A DNA stretch of 64,000 bases from Salinispora arenicola. GTDB taxonomy: Bacteria > Actinomycetota > Actinomycetes > Mycobacteriales > Micromonosporaceae. The notes beneath the pieces are model-generated. The model was given only the letters and a program-made list of their open reading frames with translations. It made no database searches and was not told the DNA's origin. The translations under genes were made by a program, and so were the position numbers. The DNA lies in NCBI RefSeq assembly GCF_006716065.1, contig NZ_VFOL01000001.1, forward strand, positions 186,001 through 250,000, given 5' to 3'. Positions 55,345-63,332 of the stretch are shown here, piece after piece; position 1 is the first letter of the stretch, and every line of letters begins with the position of its first letter.

Positions 55345-55600
55345 GCTGGAAGTGACCGCCCGCGAACAGTTCGCCGCCGTGCTGACCCACGACGTCGCCC
55401 CGGCCGCCCTCGACCTCGACGCTGACATGGTCGGTCACTACGCCCTCACCTCCCTCAACAAGGTGCTGTTTTTGACCGAGCTGTGCGAAACCACCAAAGT
55501 TGACCTCGCCAACTTCACCGAGGACGACCTCGCCGGAATGCGCACGCTGCGCGACGTCACCGAGGCCATTGCCCGGTATGTGGGGCCGGTGGGAAGCTGA
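55334..55600 (+). CDS. Acyl carrier protein 2 (hydrazinoacetyl carrier)
   Basis: Carrier protein of 88 residues. The modified serine is in YALTSLNKVLFLTEL (about residue 39), with TSL replacing DSL. The following KVDLANFTEDDLAGMRTLRDV is the usual helix III-IV part. It overlaps the ligase gene and is followed after three bases by a GNAT gene, a ligase-ACP-acyltransferase block. It probably carries hydrazinoacetate for acylation and oxidation. Confidence 0.87.
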   Translation: MLPELEVTAREQFAAVLTHDVAPAALDLDADMVGHYALTSLNKVLFLTELCETTKVDLANFTEDDLAGMRTLRDVTEAIARYVGPVGS

Positions 55601-55603
55601 ATC

Positions 55604-56194
55604 ATGACCTGGGCTGAGAAGGCGGCACACGTTCTTGAGAACCAGCACGTCAGGCTGCATCCCGTCACAGAGTCCGACCGAGAGGGGATCCGGGCGGTCG
55701 CCATGGACCCGCACATCTGGCGATACTTCGTGACGGCCGTGAAGAACGAGGCCGACTTCAAGACATTCTTCGACACCTGCCTCGCCGATCAGGCCGCTGG
55801 TCGGCGGGTGGTATTCGTCGTCACCGACCGGACCACCGGCCGCACCGCCGGCAGCATGAGCTACGGCAACCTCGCCGAGGCCGACGCCCGACTGGAGATC
55901 GGCTGGTCCTGGCTGGGCCGCGACTTCCGCGGTAAGGGTGTCAACCGCTGGGCCAAGTACCTTCTCCTGGAGCACGCCTTCGACCGACTCGGCGCCGAAC
56001 GGGTCGAGTTCAAAACCGATGTGCGCAACGAACAGGCACGCAAGGGCCTGCGCAACATCGGCGCGGTGGAGGAAGGCACGCTCCGCAGCTTCAACTACAT
56101 GCCGGGGGGCCGGCGCCGCGACGCGATCTTCTACAGCGTGCTACGGGCCGAGTGGCCCGGGGTGAAACAACACCTGATCGCTGGTCGGACGTAG
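55604..56194 (+). CDS. GNAT-family N-acyltransferase
   Basis: RimJ/RimL-like acetyltransferase fold of 196 residues. LRLEIGWSWLGRDFRGKGVN-like sequence (about residues 88-106) holds the acyl-CoA pyrophosphate loop RGKGVN, and LGAERVEFKTDVRNEQARKG is the conserved C-terminal half. It is the last plus-strand gene of the cluster, three bases after ACP 2. In triacsin biosynthesis a GNAT enzyme acylates the distal nitrogen of ACP-bound hydrazinoacetate with a succinyl group; the same is proposed here. Self-protection by acylating the product is a less likely alternative. Confidence 0.85.
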   Translation: MTWAEKAAHVLENQHVRLHPVTESDREGIRAVAMDPHIWRYFVTAVKNEADFKTFFDTCLADQAAGRRVVFVVTDRTTGRTAGSMSYGNLAEADARLEIGWSWLGRDFRGKGVNRWAKYLLLEHAFDRLGAERVEFKTDVRNEQARKGLRNIGAVEEGTLRSFNYMPGGRRRDAIFYSVLRAEWPGVKQHLIAGRT

Positions 56195-56346
56195 GGGTGT
56201 GGGGGTGGCGCGGTGTCGGCCTGGAAGCGGCACCGCCCTGGACCCCGACTCGTCCGTTCGTACCGCTGACGTCGACGTCACCCGGCAGCCCCGGGCTCAG
56301 GATTCGGGCGGCGTCCCAGGGCTCGGCTCCGCGTGCGGGGACGCGA

Positions 56347-56384
56347 AAGGCCCGGGCACGTGAGGGCGCACGTACCCGGGCCTT
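56347..56384. terminator. Bidirectional terminator hairpin at the end of the cluster
   Basis: A 15-bp stem with one mismatch, AAGGCCCGGGCACGT against ACGTACCCGGGCCTT, and an eight-base loop. It lies between the convergent GNAT and acyl-CoA synthetase genes and has A/T at its outer ends on both strands, so it can stop transcription from either side. Confidence 0.8.
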
Positions 56385-56406
56385 CCAGCCAACCACCGGA
56401 GGCGAG

Positions 56407-58200
56407 CTAGCTGTACAGCTCAGCTACCTCGTCGGCGAAGTCCGCCATGATGACACTGCGACGCAACTTCAGCGATGGCGTCAGATGGCCCGATTCCACA
56501 GTGAACTCCTTGGGAAGAACACGGAACCGACGTACCGCCTCGGCCGTCGACACCGCCGCGTTGCCCTCGTCCACGGCGCGCTGCAGCTCGTGCAGAAGGT
56601 CGGGATCGTCGATGAGGTCGGAGACCGCGGCGTCGGCGGGTTTGCCCGCGCCGGCCTTCCAGTGCTCCAGGTACTCCGAGTCGACGGTGATGAGTGCGGC
56701 GATGTACTTCTGCCCATCACCCACCACGAGTGCCTGGGCGACCAGCGGAGCGGCGGCGATGCGGTCCTCGATCACGGCGGGCGACACGTTCTTACCGCCG
56801 CTGGTCACCAGGATCTCCTTCTTTCGGCCGGTGATCCGCAGGTGCCCGTACTCGTCGAACTCCCCGATGTCACCGGTCCGGAACCAGCCGTCCTCGGTGA
56901 ACGACTCGGCATTGGCCTCATCGTTGTTCCAGTAGCCCGCGAACACCGGGCCACCGGTGCACTGCACCTCGCCGTCGTCGTCGATCCTCATCCGTACGCT
57001 CGGCAGGACCCTGCCCACGGTTCCCGGCCGGAAGGAATCCAGCGAGTTGACCGTGACCGCGGCACTGGTTTCGGTGAGTCCGTAACCCTCGAACACGGTG
57101 ATGCCACAGCCGCGGTAGAAGTGCGTGAGGCGCTCGCCCAGGGCCGCGCCTCCGGAGATCGCGAAACGCAGGTTCCCGCCGAAGGCGGCCCGGACCCTGC
57201 GGTACACGAGTCGCTCGAACAGGGCGTGTCGCATGCGCAGGCCCAGTCCGGGCCGCTGCGCCTCCGAGTAGGCGATCGCCGTCGCCGCCGCGGTGTCGAA
57301 CACTTTGCCCTTGCCAGCTTCGTAAGCCTTGCGCCGGGCGGTGTTGTACGCCTTCTCCAGCACGTAGGGAACCGAGAGCAGGAATGTCGGCTTGTAGCTG
57401 ATCAGTTCCGCGGGCACCTGCTTGACGTCGGAGCAGTGCGCGATGGGCGTCCGCGCCACCATGGCACCGACCTCCACCATCCTGCCGAAGACGTGGGCAA
57501 GAGGCAGGAACAGCAGTGTCGATGCCGGGATGTCGCCGAGCGGACCGAACATGGCGCGCAGCAGAGCTACGGCGTTACCCGCCTCGGCGAACAGATTGGC
57601 ATGGCTGAGCACGCAACCCTTGGGCATCCCGGTGGTTCCGGAGGTGTAGATGATCGTGGCCGTGTCCTCCGGGAGCACGGCCGTCCGACGCTCTTCGACG
57701 GCGGCGGGGTCGACGTCGGCCCCCGCGGCTCGCAGGTGCTCCACCGCACCACCGTCGATCTGCCAGACGTGTCGCAGCGCGGGTAGTTTGCCCCGCATTC
57801 CCTGGATCACGTTTTCGTGCGCCTCGGTCTCCACCACAACCGCTACCGCACCAGAGTCGCCGAGAATCCACTCGATCTGCTCGGTCGAGGAGGTCAGATA
57901 GATCGGCACCGGCGCCGCGCCGATCACCCAGAGGGCGAAGTCCACGAGCGACCACTCGTACCGGTTGCCGGAGAGCAGACCCACGCGGTCCCCGCGCTCG
58001 ACGCCCTTGGCGATCAACCCTCGGGCCAGGTCGGTGACCTCGGTGTAGAACTCCGCGGCGCTGACCGGCTCCCACCGGCCGTCGACTTTACGGTGGAATG
58101 CCGGCGCATCCGGATCCTCGACGGCGTTACTCGCGATGAGGTCAGCAAGCCCGCCCTTCTCCGGCACCTCGTACAACGGTGGCGATGTCGACTCCCGCAC
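56407..58200 (-). CDS. Long-chain acyl-CoA synthetase (FadD15-like), possible self-resistance copy
   Basis: ANL-family fatty acyl-CoA synthetase of 597 residues. TIIYTSGTTGMPKGCVLSHA (about residues 181-200) is the P-loop, FEGYGLTETSAAVTVN the A5 motif, and WFRTGDIGEFDEYGHLRITG the fatty-acyl signature region. The GTG at 58200 has GGAGG five bases upstream; the TTG at 58212 overlaps that site. It is a full housekeeping-type enzyme for long chains and converges on the cluster. Triacsins inhibit long-chain acyl-CoA synthetases, so an extra, less sensitive copy here could protect the producer. It may instead supply acyl-CoA or be an unrelated neighbour. Confidence 0.9.
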   Translation of the reverse strand: MRESTSPPLYEVPEKGGLADLIASNAVEDPDAPAFHRKVDGRWEPVSAAEFYTEVTDLARGLIAKGVERGDRVGLLSGNRYEWSLVDFALWVIGAAPVPIYLTSSTEQIEWILGDSGAVAVVVETEAHENVIQGMRGKLPALRHVWQIDGGAVEHLRAAGADVDPAAVEERRTAVLPEDTATIIYTSGTTGMPKGCVLSHANLFAEAGNAVALLRAMFGPLGDIPASTLLFLPLAHVFGRMVEVGAMVARTPIAHCSDVKQVPAELISYKPTFLLSVPYVLEKAYNTARRKAYEAGKGKVFDTAAATAIAYSEAQRPGLGLRMRHALFERLVYRRVRAAFGGNLRFAISGGAALGERLTHFYRGCGITVFEGYGLTETSAAVTVNSLDSFRPGTVGRVLPSVRMRIDDDGEVQCTGGPVFAGYWNNDEANAESFTEDGWFRTGDIGEFDEYGHLRITGRKKEILVTSGGKNVSPAVIEDRIAAAPLVAQALVVGDGQKYIAALITVDSEYLEHWKAGAGKPADAAVSDLIDDPDLLHELQRAVDEGNAAVSTAEAVRRFRVLPKEFTVESGHLTPSLKLRRSVIMADFADEVAELYS

Positions 58201-59062
58201 CCGTTCCTCCAAGTATTCAGTAGGCGGCGGTGACCGCTGCTGCTATCAAGGGAAACCGGCCGCCCAGCCCGGTTGAGAGATCTCAGAGAGCCGGCGGTGA
58301 TGCGCGACCGGACTCAACGCAGATGCCCCGGCATATCTGAAAAGAGCACCGCACGAGCTGGTGTAAGCGATCTGCTTCGCTCCACCAACCACGCATTCAC
58401 ACTAACCGAATCCTTGTCTAACGGGAAGGTCCATGCGGCGCCGCTCTCCACCCACCGGGTCGACCTACTCAGCCTGTGGGACTACCTCACCTCGGGAGGT
58501 CAGCCCGGTTGACGCCGGGGTCGCCCGCGCCCCGAACCACGGTGGTGCCGCGCCTTCTGGAGGCACCCCCAGGGACCCACGCCGGAGGTGATCACCAGAT
58601 GGAGGAGCGGGGCCATCGTCCGCCGGTACCGCACATCATCCTGGTAGATCGACATCAGCAATCCCCTGGGGATTTGGCCTGCTATGGGCGGATGCACTGT
58701 CTCCCCTCGCTCATTACCCGCAAACAGGGGCAGCGTGCGCCTTTCCTCGTCATCTGGAGATGCGCTCGGCAATGCTGATGGCTCGACGCCGTGCCATAAG
58801 GGACCGCCCTGTCCCGCTGTGGGATTCCACGGGCAAGCCATTCCCGCCTGGCGATGGCATACCAGTTGCCCCGACAAAGAAAAGATCACCGGCAAAGTCG
58901 CATAGAGCGGACTCACCGCGACGGAAGTCGGGCCGTACTCACCGCACGCGTCGTCGATCGGATCGACGACGCGGTGCAGCCGGCTCCTGACCGCAAAGGC
59001 CCCACAGAAGCAGGCGGCATCAGCGGTAGACGTCGACCGCCCTGCCAGGCGGGTCGCCTGCG
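58201..59062. other. Gene-poor interval
   Basis: About 860 bases between the acyl-CoA synthetase start and the stop of a TetR gene. Frames on both strands (for example 58500-59297 minus and 58476-58778 plus) are Arg/His/Pro-rich and resemble no family I know. GC content is lower around 58330-58420 and 58600-58870. I see no tRNA, no clear hairpin and no recognisable remnant; part of it must hold the promoter of the acyl-CoA synthetase gene. Confidence 0.4.
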
Positions 59063-59734
59063 CTACGGCAGCGTCGTGAGCAGGCGGTGCAGCGCGTTCG
59101 TGGCCCAGTCCCGCCATCGCGTGTGTTCCCAGCCCTGGTGGTGTACGAGCAGGTGGTATGTCTCGGGGCTGAGAATGGCCAGGCCGGTGTCGGCGGCCGT
59201 GTCGACGGTCATGCCGGCGGGCAGCGACGTCTTGCGGGCCAGCGCTTCGGCGAAGACGCGTTGGACGGTGAGCCGCTGCTGAAGATTGGTCGCCCACACC
59301 TCGGCTAGTTCGGCGTCGATGGTGGCCGCGCTGCGCACGACGTCCAACAGTGGCGCGGCGCGCCGATAGACGTCTGCGGCGCCGGCGACCTGCCGGCGGA
59401 TCTGCCCGTGTGGGTCCGGATCGGCGAGTGCGGCACGCACCCAGGGCCGCTCGAGTGTGGGAACGGGTTCGTCGTCGCCGGCGATGGCCAGGTCGAGGGC
59501 TGCGGTGAGGATGGCCCGCTTGGTGCCGAAGCTGTAGTAGACGCTCTGCTCGCTCACGCCGGCCCTGGCGGCGATGGCCGCGACGCTGGTGCTGCTGTAG
59601 CCGGCCGTGGTGAACAGCTCGGTGGCCGCCGTGGTGATGCGCGTCCGGGTGGATCGGGATCGCGCGGTTCTGCCGTCCTCGTGTGGTGTCTTCGCGGGTG
59701 CCTGCTGGTCTCCGCGGTGTGGTGTCGCGCTCAC
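59063..59734 (-). CDS. TetR-family regulator
   Basis: Repressor of 223 residues from the GTG at 59734; longer reading to 60226 overlaps the divergent gene. The DNA-binding domain (about residues 20-70) reads RITTAATELFTTAGYSSTSV then AIAARAGVSEQSVYYSFGTK. The remaining 150 residues are the helical ligand domain, ending TRWRDWATNALHRLL. It is divergent from an NAD(P)-binding saccharopine-dehydrogenase-like gene with an 87-bp gap, which it probably controls through the inverted repeat at 59770-59782. Confidence 0.9.
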   Translation of the reverse strand: MSATPHRGDQQAPAKTPHEDGRTARSRSTRTRITTAATELFTTAGYSSTSVAAIAARAGVSEQSVYYSFGTKRAILTAALDLAIAGDDEPVPTLERPWVRAALADPDPHGQIRRQVAGAADVYRRAAPLLDVVRSAATIDAELAEVWATNLQQRLTVQRVFAEALARKTSLPAGMTVDTAADTGLAILSPETYHLLVHHQGWEHTRWRDWATNALHRLLTTLP

Positions 59735-59769
59735 CCGGTCAACTATAGCGACACTCCAGAAATCTTCTT

Positions 59770-59782
59770 GTAGTGTGACTAC
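59770..59782. promoter_or_regulatory. Candidate TetR operator
   Basis: GTAGT-GTG-ACTAC is a perfect 5-bp inverted repeat with a three-base spacer, located centrally in the short gap between the divergent TetR and reductase genes. Such symmetrical sites in divergent TetR pairs are commonly the operator. Confidence 0.4.
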
Positions 59783-59821
59783 TAAATCTTGGTACACCAC
59801 ACTTCGAGAGGCAGTCACCCG

Positions 59822-60799
59822 ATGAACCGAGTCCTCGTCCTCGGCGGATACGGCGCCGTTGGCCTGCACGCCGTGACCGCGCTGGTCACGCACCTCCCCG
59901 CGACGAACGTGGTGGTGGCCGGCCGCAACCCACACCGCGCGCCCCGCGTGCCGGGCTCCACCGCGGTCCGCCTGGACGCCGCCGACCCCGGCGACCTGGC
60001 CACCGCACTCAACGGGGTCGATGCGGTACTCATGTGTGCCGAACTCGACAACGCACGCGTCGCCCGCGCCTGCCTGGAGCGAGGAATCCACTACGTGGAC
60101 GTCTCGGCGTCCCACCAACTGCACGTCGAGATCGAACAGTTGGACGAGCTCGCCTCCCAACGGCAGGCCACGGCGGCCCTCAGCGTCGGGCTGGTCCCCG
60201 GGGTCAGCAACCTGCTCGCCCGACACTGCGTCGAACAGTCAACAACCCGGCAGGTGCACATCGGCGTGCTGCTCGGTTCCGGCGAACGGCACGGACCGGC
60301 GGCACTCGCCTGGACTCTCGACGGGCTGGGCCGCCTGGAGGGCACGTGGACGATGCGATTTCCGGCTCCGTACGGCGAACGAACCGTCCATCGGTTCCCG
60401 TTCTCCGACCAATACACGCTGTCCAGCACCCTGGATGTCGCCGCGAGCACCGGCCTGTGCCTGGACTCCCGGCTCGCCACCGCGCTGTTGGCAGCCGCCG
60501 GGCGGCCCGGCATCGCCCGCTCGTTGCGTCGCCCCCGGATCCGCCGCATCGTGCTGGACGCGCTGGCCCGGACCCATCTCGGCGGCGACGGATTCGCCGT
60601 CACCGTCGACTCCGGTACCAGCCAGGCCAGCTTCAGCGGTCACCAACAAAGCCGCGCCACCGGGCTCGCTGCGGCGCTACTCGTCCGAGACCTGCCCGCT
60701 CTGCCATCCGGCGTCCGGCACATCGAGCACCTCGTGGAGCCGGAAGCCTTCCTCACCGAACTCGCCGCCAGCGGATTCCTGCTCGACCTTCGGAACTGA
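59822..60799 (+). CDS. Saccharopine-dehydrogenase-like NAD(P)-binding protein
   Basis: Rossmann-fold protein of 325 residues. VLVLGGYGAVGLHAV (residues 4-18) binds NAD(P), GIHYVDVSASHQLH and SVGLVPGVSNLLARH match the saccharopine-dehydrogenase-like (SDH) family. It is not close to the two SDH-type genes of the cluster and lacks their lysine-pathway signatures. It is probably an enzyme of unknown substrate controlled by the divergent TetR protein. GAGAGG precedes the ATG by about nine bases. Confidence 0.8.
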   Translation: MNRVLVLGGYGAVGLHAVTALVTHLPATNVVVAGRNPHRAPRVPGSTAVRLDAADPGDLATALNGVDAVLMCAELDNARVARACLERGIHYVDVSASHQLHVEIEQLDELASQRQATAALSVGLVPGVSNLLARHCVEQSTTRQVHIGVLLGSGERHGPAALAWTLDGLGRLEGTWTMRFPAPYGERTVHRFPFSDQYTLSSTLDVAASTGLCLDSRLATALLAAAGRPGIARSLRRPRIRRIVLDALARTHLGGDGFAVTVDSGTSQASFSGHQQSRATGLAAALLVRDLPALPSGVRHIEHLVEPEAFLTELAASGFLLDLRN

Positions 60800-60904
60800 C
60801 CCATCCGCACCAACCCGCCATGGCGAAACGTGGCGGTAGCGTGTGCGGTTCGCGCACCTCGCGCCGCACCCCACGGCGTACGCCGTACCAGGACGCGCCG
60901 ATCG

Positions 60905-61588
60905 TCATCGGGGGCGACCCAGCGCGCAGGCACCGTTGACGAGCAACTCGATGCCCTGGGCGTAGTAGATGTCGGGGTTGGCGCACATGGTCAGCGGCGT
61001 TGCCGCGGCGACGACATGGGGATGGCGTTCGGGTGCCAGGGCCAACAGGCGAGCCCGACGGCTACGGATCAACTGTTCCTGACCCTCGATGTCGTGCGGA
61101 ACACAGCTGCGCCCAGGCTCGCTGGCGACCAGGGCGACGACCCCGCTGAGGAGGTAGTGGCTCGTGGCCGCGGCGAGACCGATGGGGTGACCGAGCGCGG
61201 TGAGCTGGGCGAGGAGTTGTTCGGCGAGGTCGATGCCCGAATCGCACTCGAGGATGCGGCGGGCGGTGATGGGGGCGATGGCAGGGTGTGCCCGCAATGC
61301 GTCGACGAAGGCGGTCAACACCGCCCCCAGATTGGTCCGACTCTCGCCAGCTGTCAGGTCGGGGACCTGGACGCTGTCGAGCAACGCCTCACCCAGGGCG
61401 TCCAGCAGCGCCTCTTTGTCGTCGAAGTGGGCATAGATCGCCATGGCGGTCACACCGTGCCGGTGGGCCAGCTGCCGGATCGTGACAGCCTGCAGCCCTT
61501 CGGAGTCGGCCAGTTCCGTCGCGCTGGCTATCAGGGTGGCCCGGGACAGCGGGGTCCTGGCTCTACGCGGTGAGGTTGCGGAGGTCAT
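60905..61588 (-). CDS. TetR-family regulator (TetR_C class)
   Basis: Regulator of 227 residues; the ATG at 61588 has GGAG six bases upstream. The helix-turn-helix is LIASATELADSEGLQAVTIR then QLAHRHGVTAMAIYAHFDDK. The C-terminal part (GEALLDSVQVPDL, HYLLSGVVALVASEPG) is of the tetracycline-repressor ligand-domain type. It stands 256 bp downstream of the quinone-oxidoreductase-like gene on the same strand and may regulate it or itself. Confidence 0.88.
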   Translation of the reverse strand: MTSATSPRRARTPLSRATLIASATELADSEGLQAVTIRQLAHRHGVTAMAIYAHFDDKEALLDALGEALLDSVQVPDLTAGESRTNLGAVLTAFVDALRAHPAIAPITARRILECDSGIDLAEQLLAQLTALGHPIGLAAATSHYLLSGVVALVASEPGRSCVPHDIEGQEQLIRSRRARLLALAPERHPHVVAAATPLTMCANPDIYYAQGIELLVNGACALGRPR

Positions 61589-61844
61589 CGCCGTCTCCTT
61601 CACGTTCCAGCCATGTCTAGCACGTCCGGCTCCGCGCCCCCGGTCAGGTCACTCCGTGCTGCCGGGGCATGCATCCGGTGGTGCGTGCCGGCTCGGGGCC
61701 ATCGAGCCGGCACCTGTGGAAGACGTGTCGGCCGGGGCGCCTCGACCTTGGGGTGACCAGCCGCCGAGCCAGGTCCGGACCGCGTCCCATCGTCTGTCCG
61801 GACCTGGCGGCCAGCGGTTGGCCGACGCACCTGACGGCGACGGA

Positions 61845-62846
61845 TCAGGGCATCGCAACGATGATCTTTCCCTTGGCACGGCCGCGCTCGAGGTGGGCGA
61901 AGGCGTCCGCGATCTCCTCGAAGGGAAAGACCTGGTCCGTCACCACCTTCAGGTTCCCGCCGTCGACGAGGTCGGCCAGGATTCGCAGATCGGCACCGCT
62001 GGGGTGCATGAACAGGTACCGGTAGGTGACCCCGTGTGCCTTGGCCTGCCGCCGGACCTTGCCACTGAGCAGATTGAACAGGGCACCGACCAGTGGACCG
62101 GCCCCCAGGTCCGTGGCGGAGTTGCGTTCGGGCACTCCCGCGACGGACACCACCTTGGCTCCGGGACGAACAATGGCGAAGCTGTCCGCCAGATCCTGAC
62201 CACCCCGGAGGTCGAGCACCGCGTCGTAGTCCCGCAGAACGTCCTTGAAGCTGGTCGTCTGGTAGTTGAGGACCGTCTCGGCGCCGAGGGAACGCACCAG
62301 ATTCTCGCCCGCGGGCGAGGCGGTCGTGGCGACGTGGGCGCCCATCCACGCCGCGAGTTGGATGGCGAGTGTGCCCACGCCGCCCGCACCGCCGGAAATG
62401 AAGATCCGTTGACCCTTCTCGATGTTGAGCTCGTCCCGCAGGGCCTGTAGCGCGGTGAGGCCGGCCAGGGGAAGCCCGGCGGCCTCGGTGAAGTCGAGCG
62501 ACTGCGGCATCGGGGCGACGAGGTCCGCTGCGACAACCGCATAGGGGGCGAAGGCGCCCAGCTTCATGACGTCCACTCGGGTGAACACCCGATCCCCGAC
62601 GGCGAGGTTGGTGACGCCGGGCCCGACGGCTTCCACCACGCCCGCCAGCTCACTGCCGGCCACCCTGGGCAGTTTCAAACGGGCGATCATCCGCATCTTG
62701 CCCTGCCGGAGGTGGTAGTCCACCGGATTCAGGCCTGCTGCCCGTACCCGAATCAGCACCTCACCGTGCTCTGGTGTGGGCTTGGGCACGTCCATGAGTC
62801 GCATGACGCTCGGGTCGCCGTACTTGGTCTGCACATATGCCTGCAC
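61845..62846 (-). CDS. NADP-dependent zinc-independent alcohol dehydrogenase / quinone oxidoreductase
   Basis: Medium-chain reductase of 333 residues. The GroES-like part (GEVLIRVRAAGLNPVDYHLR) precedes the nucleotide-binding motif ISGGAGGVGTLAIQLAAWMG (about residues 151-170). Zinc-binding cysteines are absent, which places it with quinone oxidoreductases. The GTG at 62846 has GGAG six bases upstream; the frame extends to 63239 without support. The promoter region upstream contains palindromes, and a TetR gene lies divergently beyond it, so induction by a small electrophile or quinone is likely. Confidence 0.88.
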   Translation of the reverse strand: MQAYVQTKYGDPSVMRLMDVPKPTPEHGEVLIRVRAAGLNPVDYHLRQGKMRMIARLKLPRVAGSELAGVVEAVGPGVTNLAVGDRVFTRVDVMKLGAFAPYAVVAADLVAPMPQSLDFTEAAGLPLAGLTALQALRDELNIEKGQRIFISGGAGGVGTLAIQLAAWMGAHVATTASPAGENLVRSLGAETVLNYQTTSFKDVLRDYDAVLDLRGGQDLADSFAIVRPGAKVVSVAGVPERNSATDLGAGPLVGALFNLLSGKVRRQAKAHGVTYRYLFMHPSGADLRILADLVDGGNLKVVTDQVFPFEEIADAFAHLERGRAKGKIIVAMP

Positions 62847-62903
62847 TGTCGTCTCCGCTTCACGTGAGTGGCATGACCGGGATCCTCCCGACCACCTATA
62901 CAC

Positions 62904-62915
62904 CGTACATGTACG
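62904..62915. promoter_or_regulatory. Palindromic operator-like site upstream of the oxidoreductase
   Basis: CGTACATGTACG is a perfect 12-bp palindrome in an AT-richer block (about 62893-62940). Close by is a second dyad, ATATAC-AGC-GTATAC. Both lie 50-90 bases upstream of the oxidoreductase start, a typical promoter/operator position, and could bind the TetR protein encoded at 63333. Confidence 0.45.
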
Positions 62916-63332
62916 CAGGACATATACAGCGTATACGTAACCGCCGTCACCAGGCGTCGGCCAGCACAACCGAGAGCACCGCTCCCGCGACGGGCATACA
63001 CCTCGGCGAGCTGGTTGAAACCCGACGGCTCGGGCCGGGTTGCCGCGGCGGTCACCGCGATCGGAGGCGGCGACGCTCACCTCCAGGACGGCGCCCCGCT
63101 TCTGGCCCGACGAGCCGCGACCATCGCAGCGACGAACGGGACCGCCCGGCCTCGCGGCTGACATGTCGATCGAGCCGCAGCCGGCAGCGGCGTCAGCAGT
63201 CGTAGCCGCGTCACATCCAGCGACACCGCGCCGCCGCACAGCGGCCCGGAGGGTCGTGCATCCGTCAACGCCGGCGCCAGGTAGGCGGGCGAGTCAGTTG
63301 AGAATCCGCCGGCTATAAGGTAAACCTGAGTC

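Noticed and set aside
58500..59297. Minus-strand 265-codon frame
   Set aside because: Composition is Arg/His/Pro-rich, it overlaps the end of a certain TetR gene, and it resembles no family; it is probably non-coding.
59822..60799. Third saccharopine enzyme of the biosynthetic cluster
   Set aside because: It lies beyond the terminator and the acyl-CoA synthetase gene, pairs with its own TetR regulator and lacks the lysine-pathway signature motifs.
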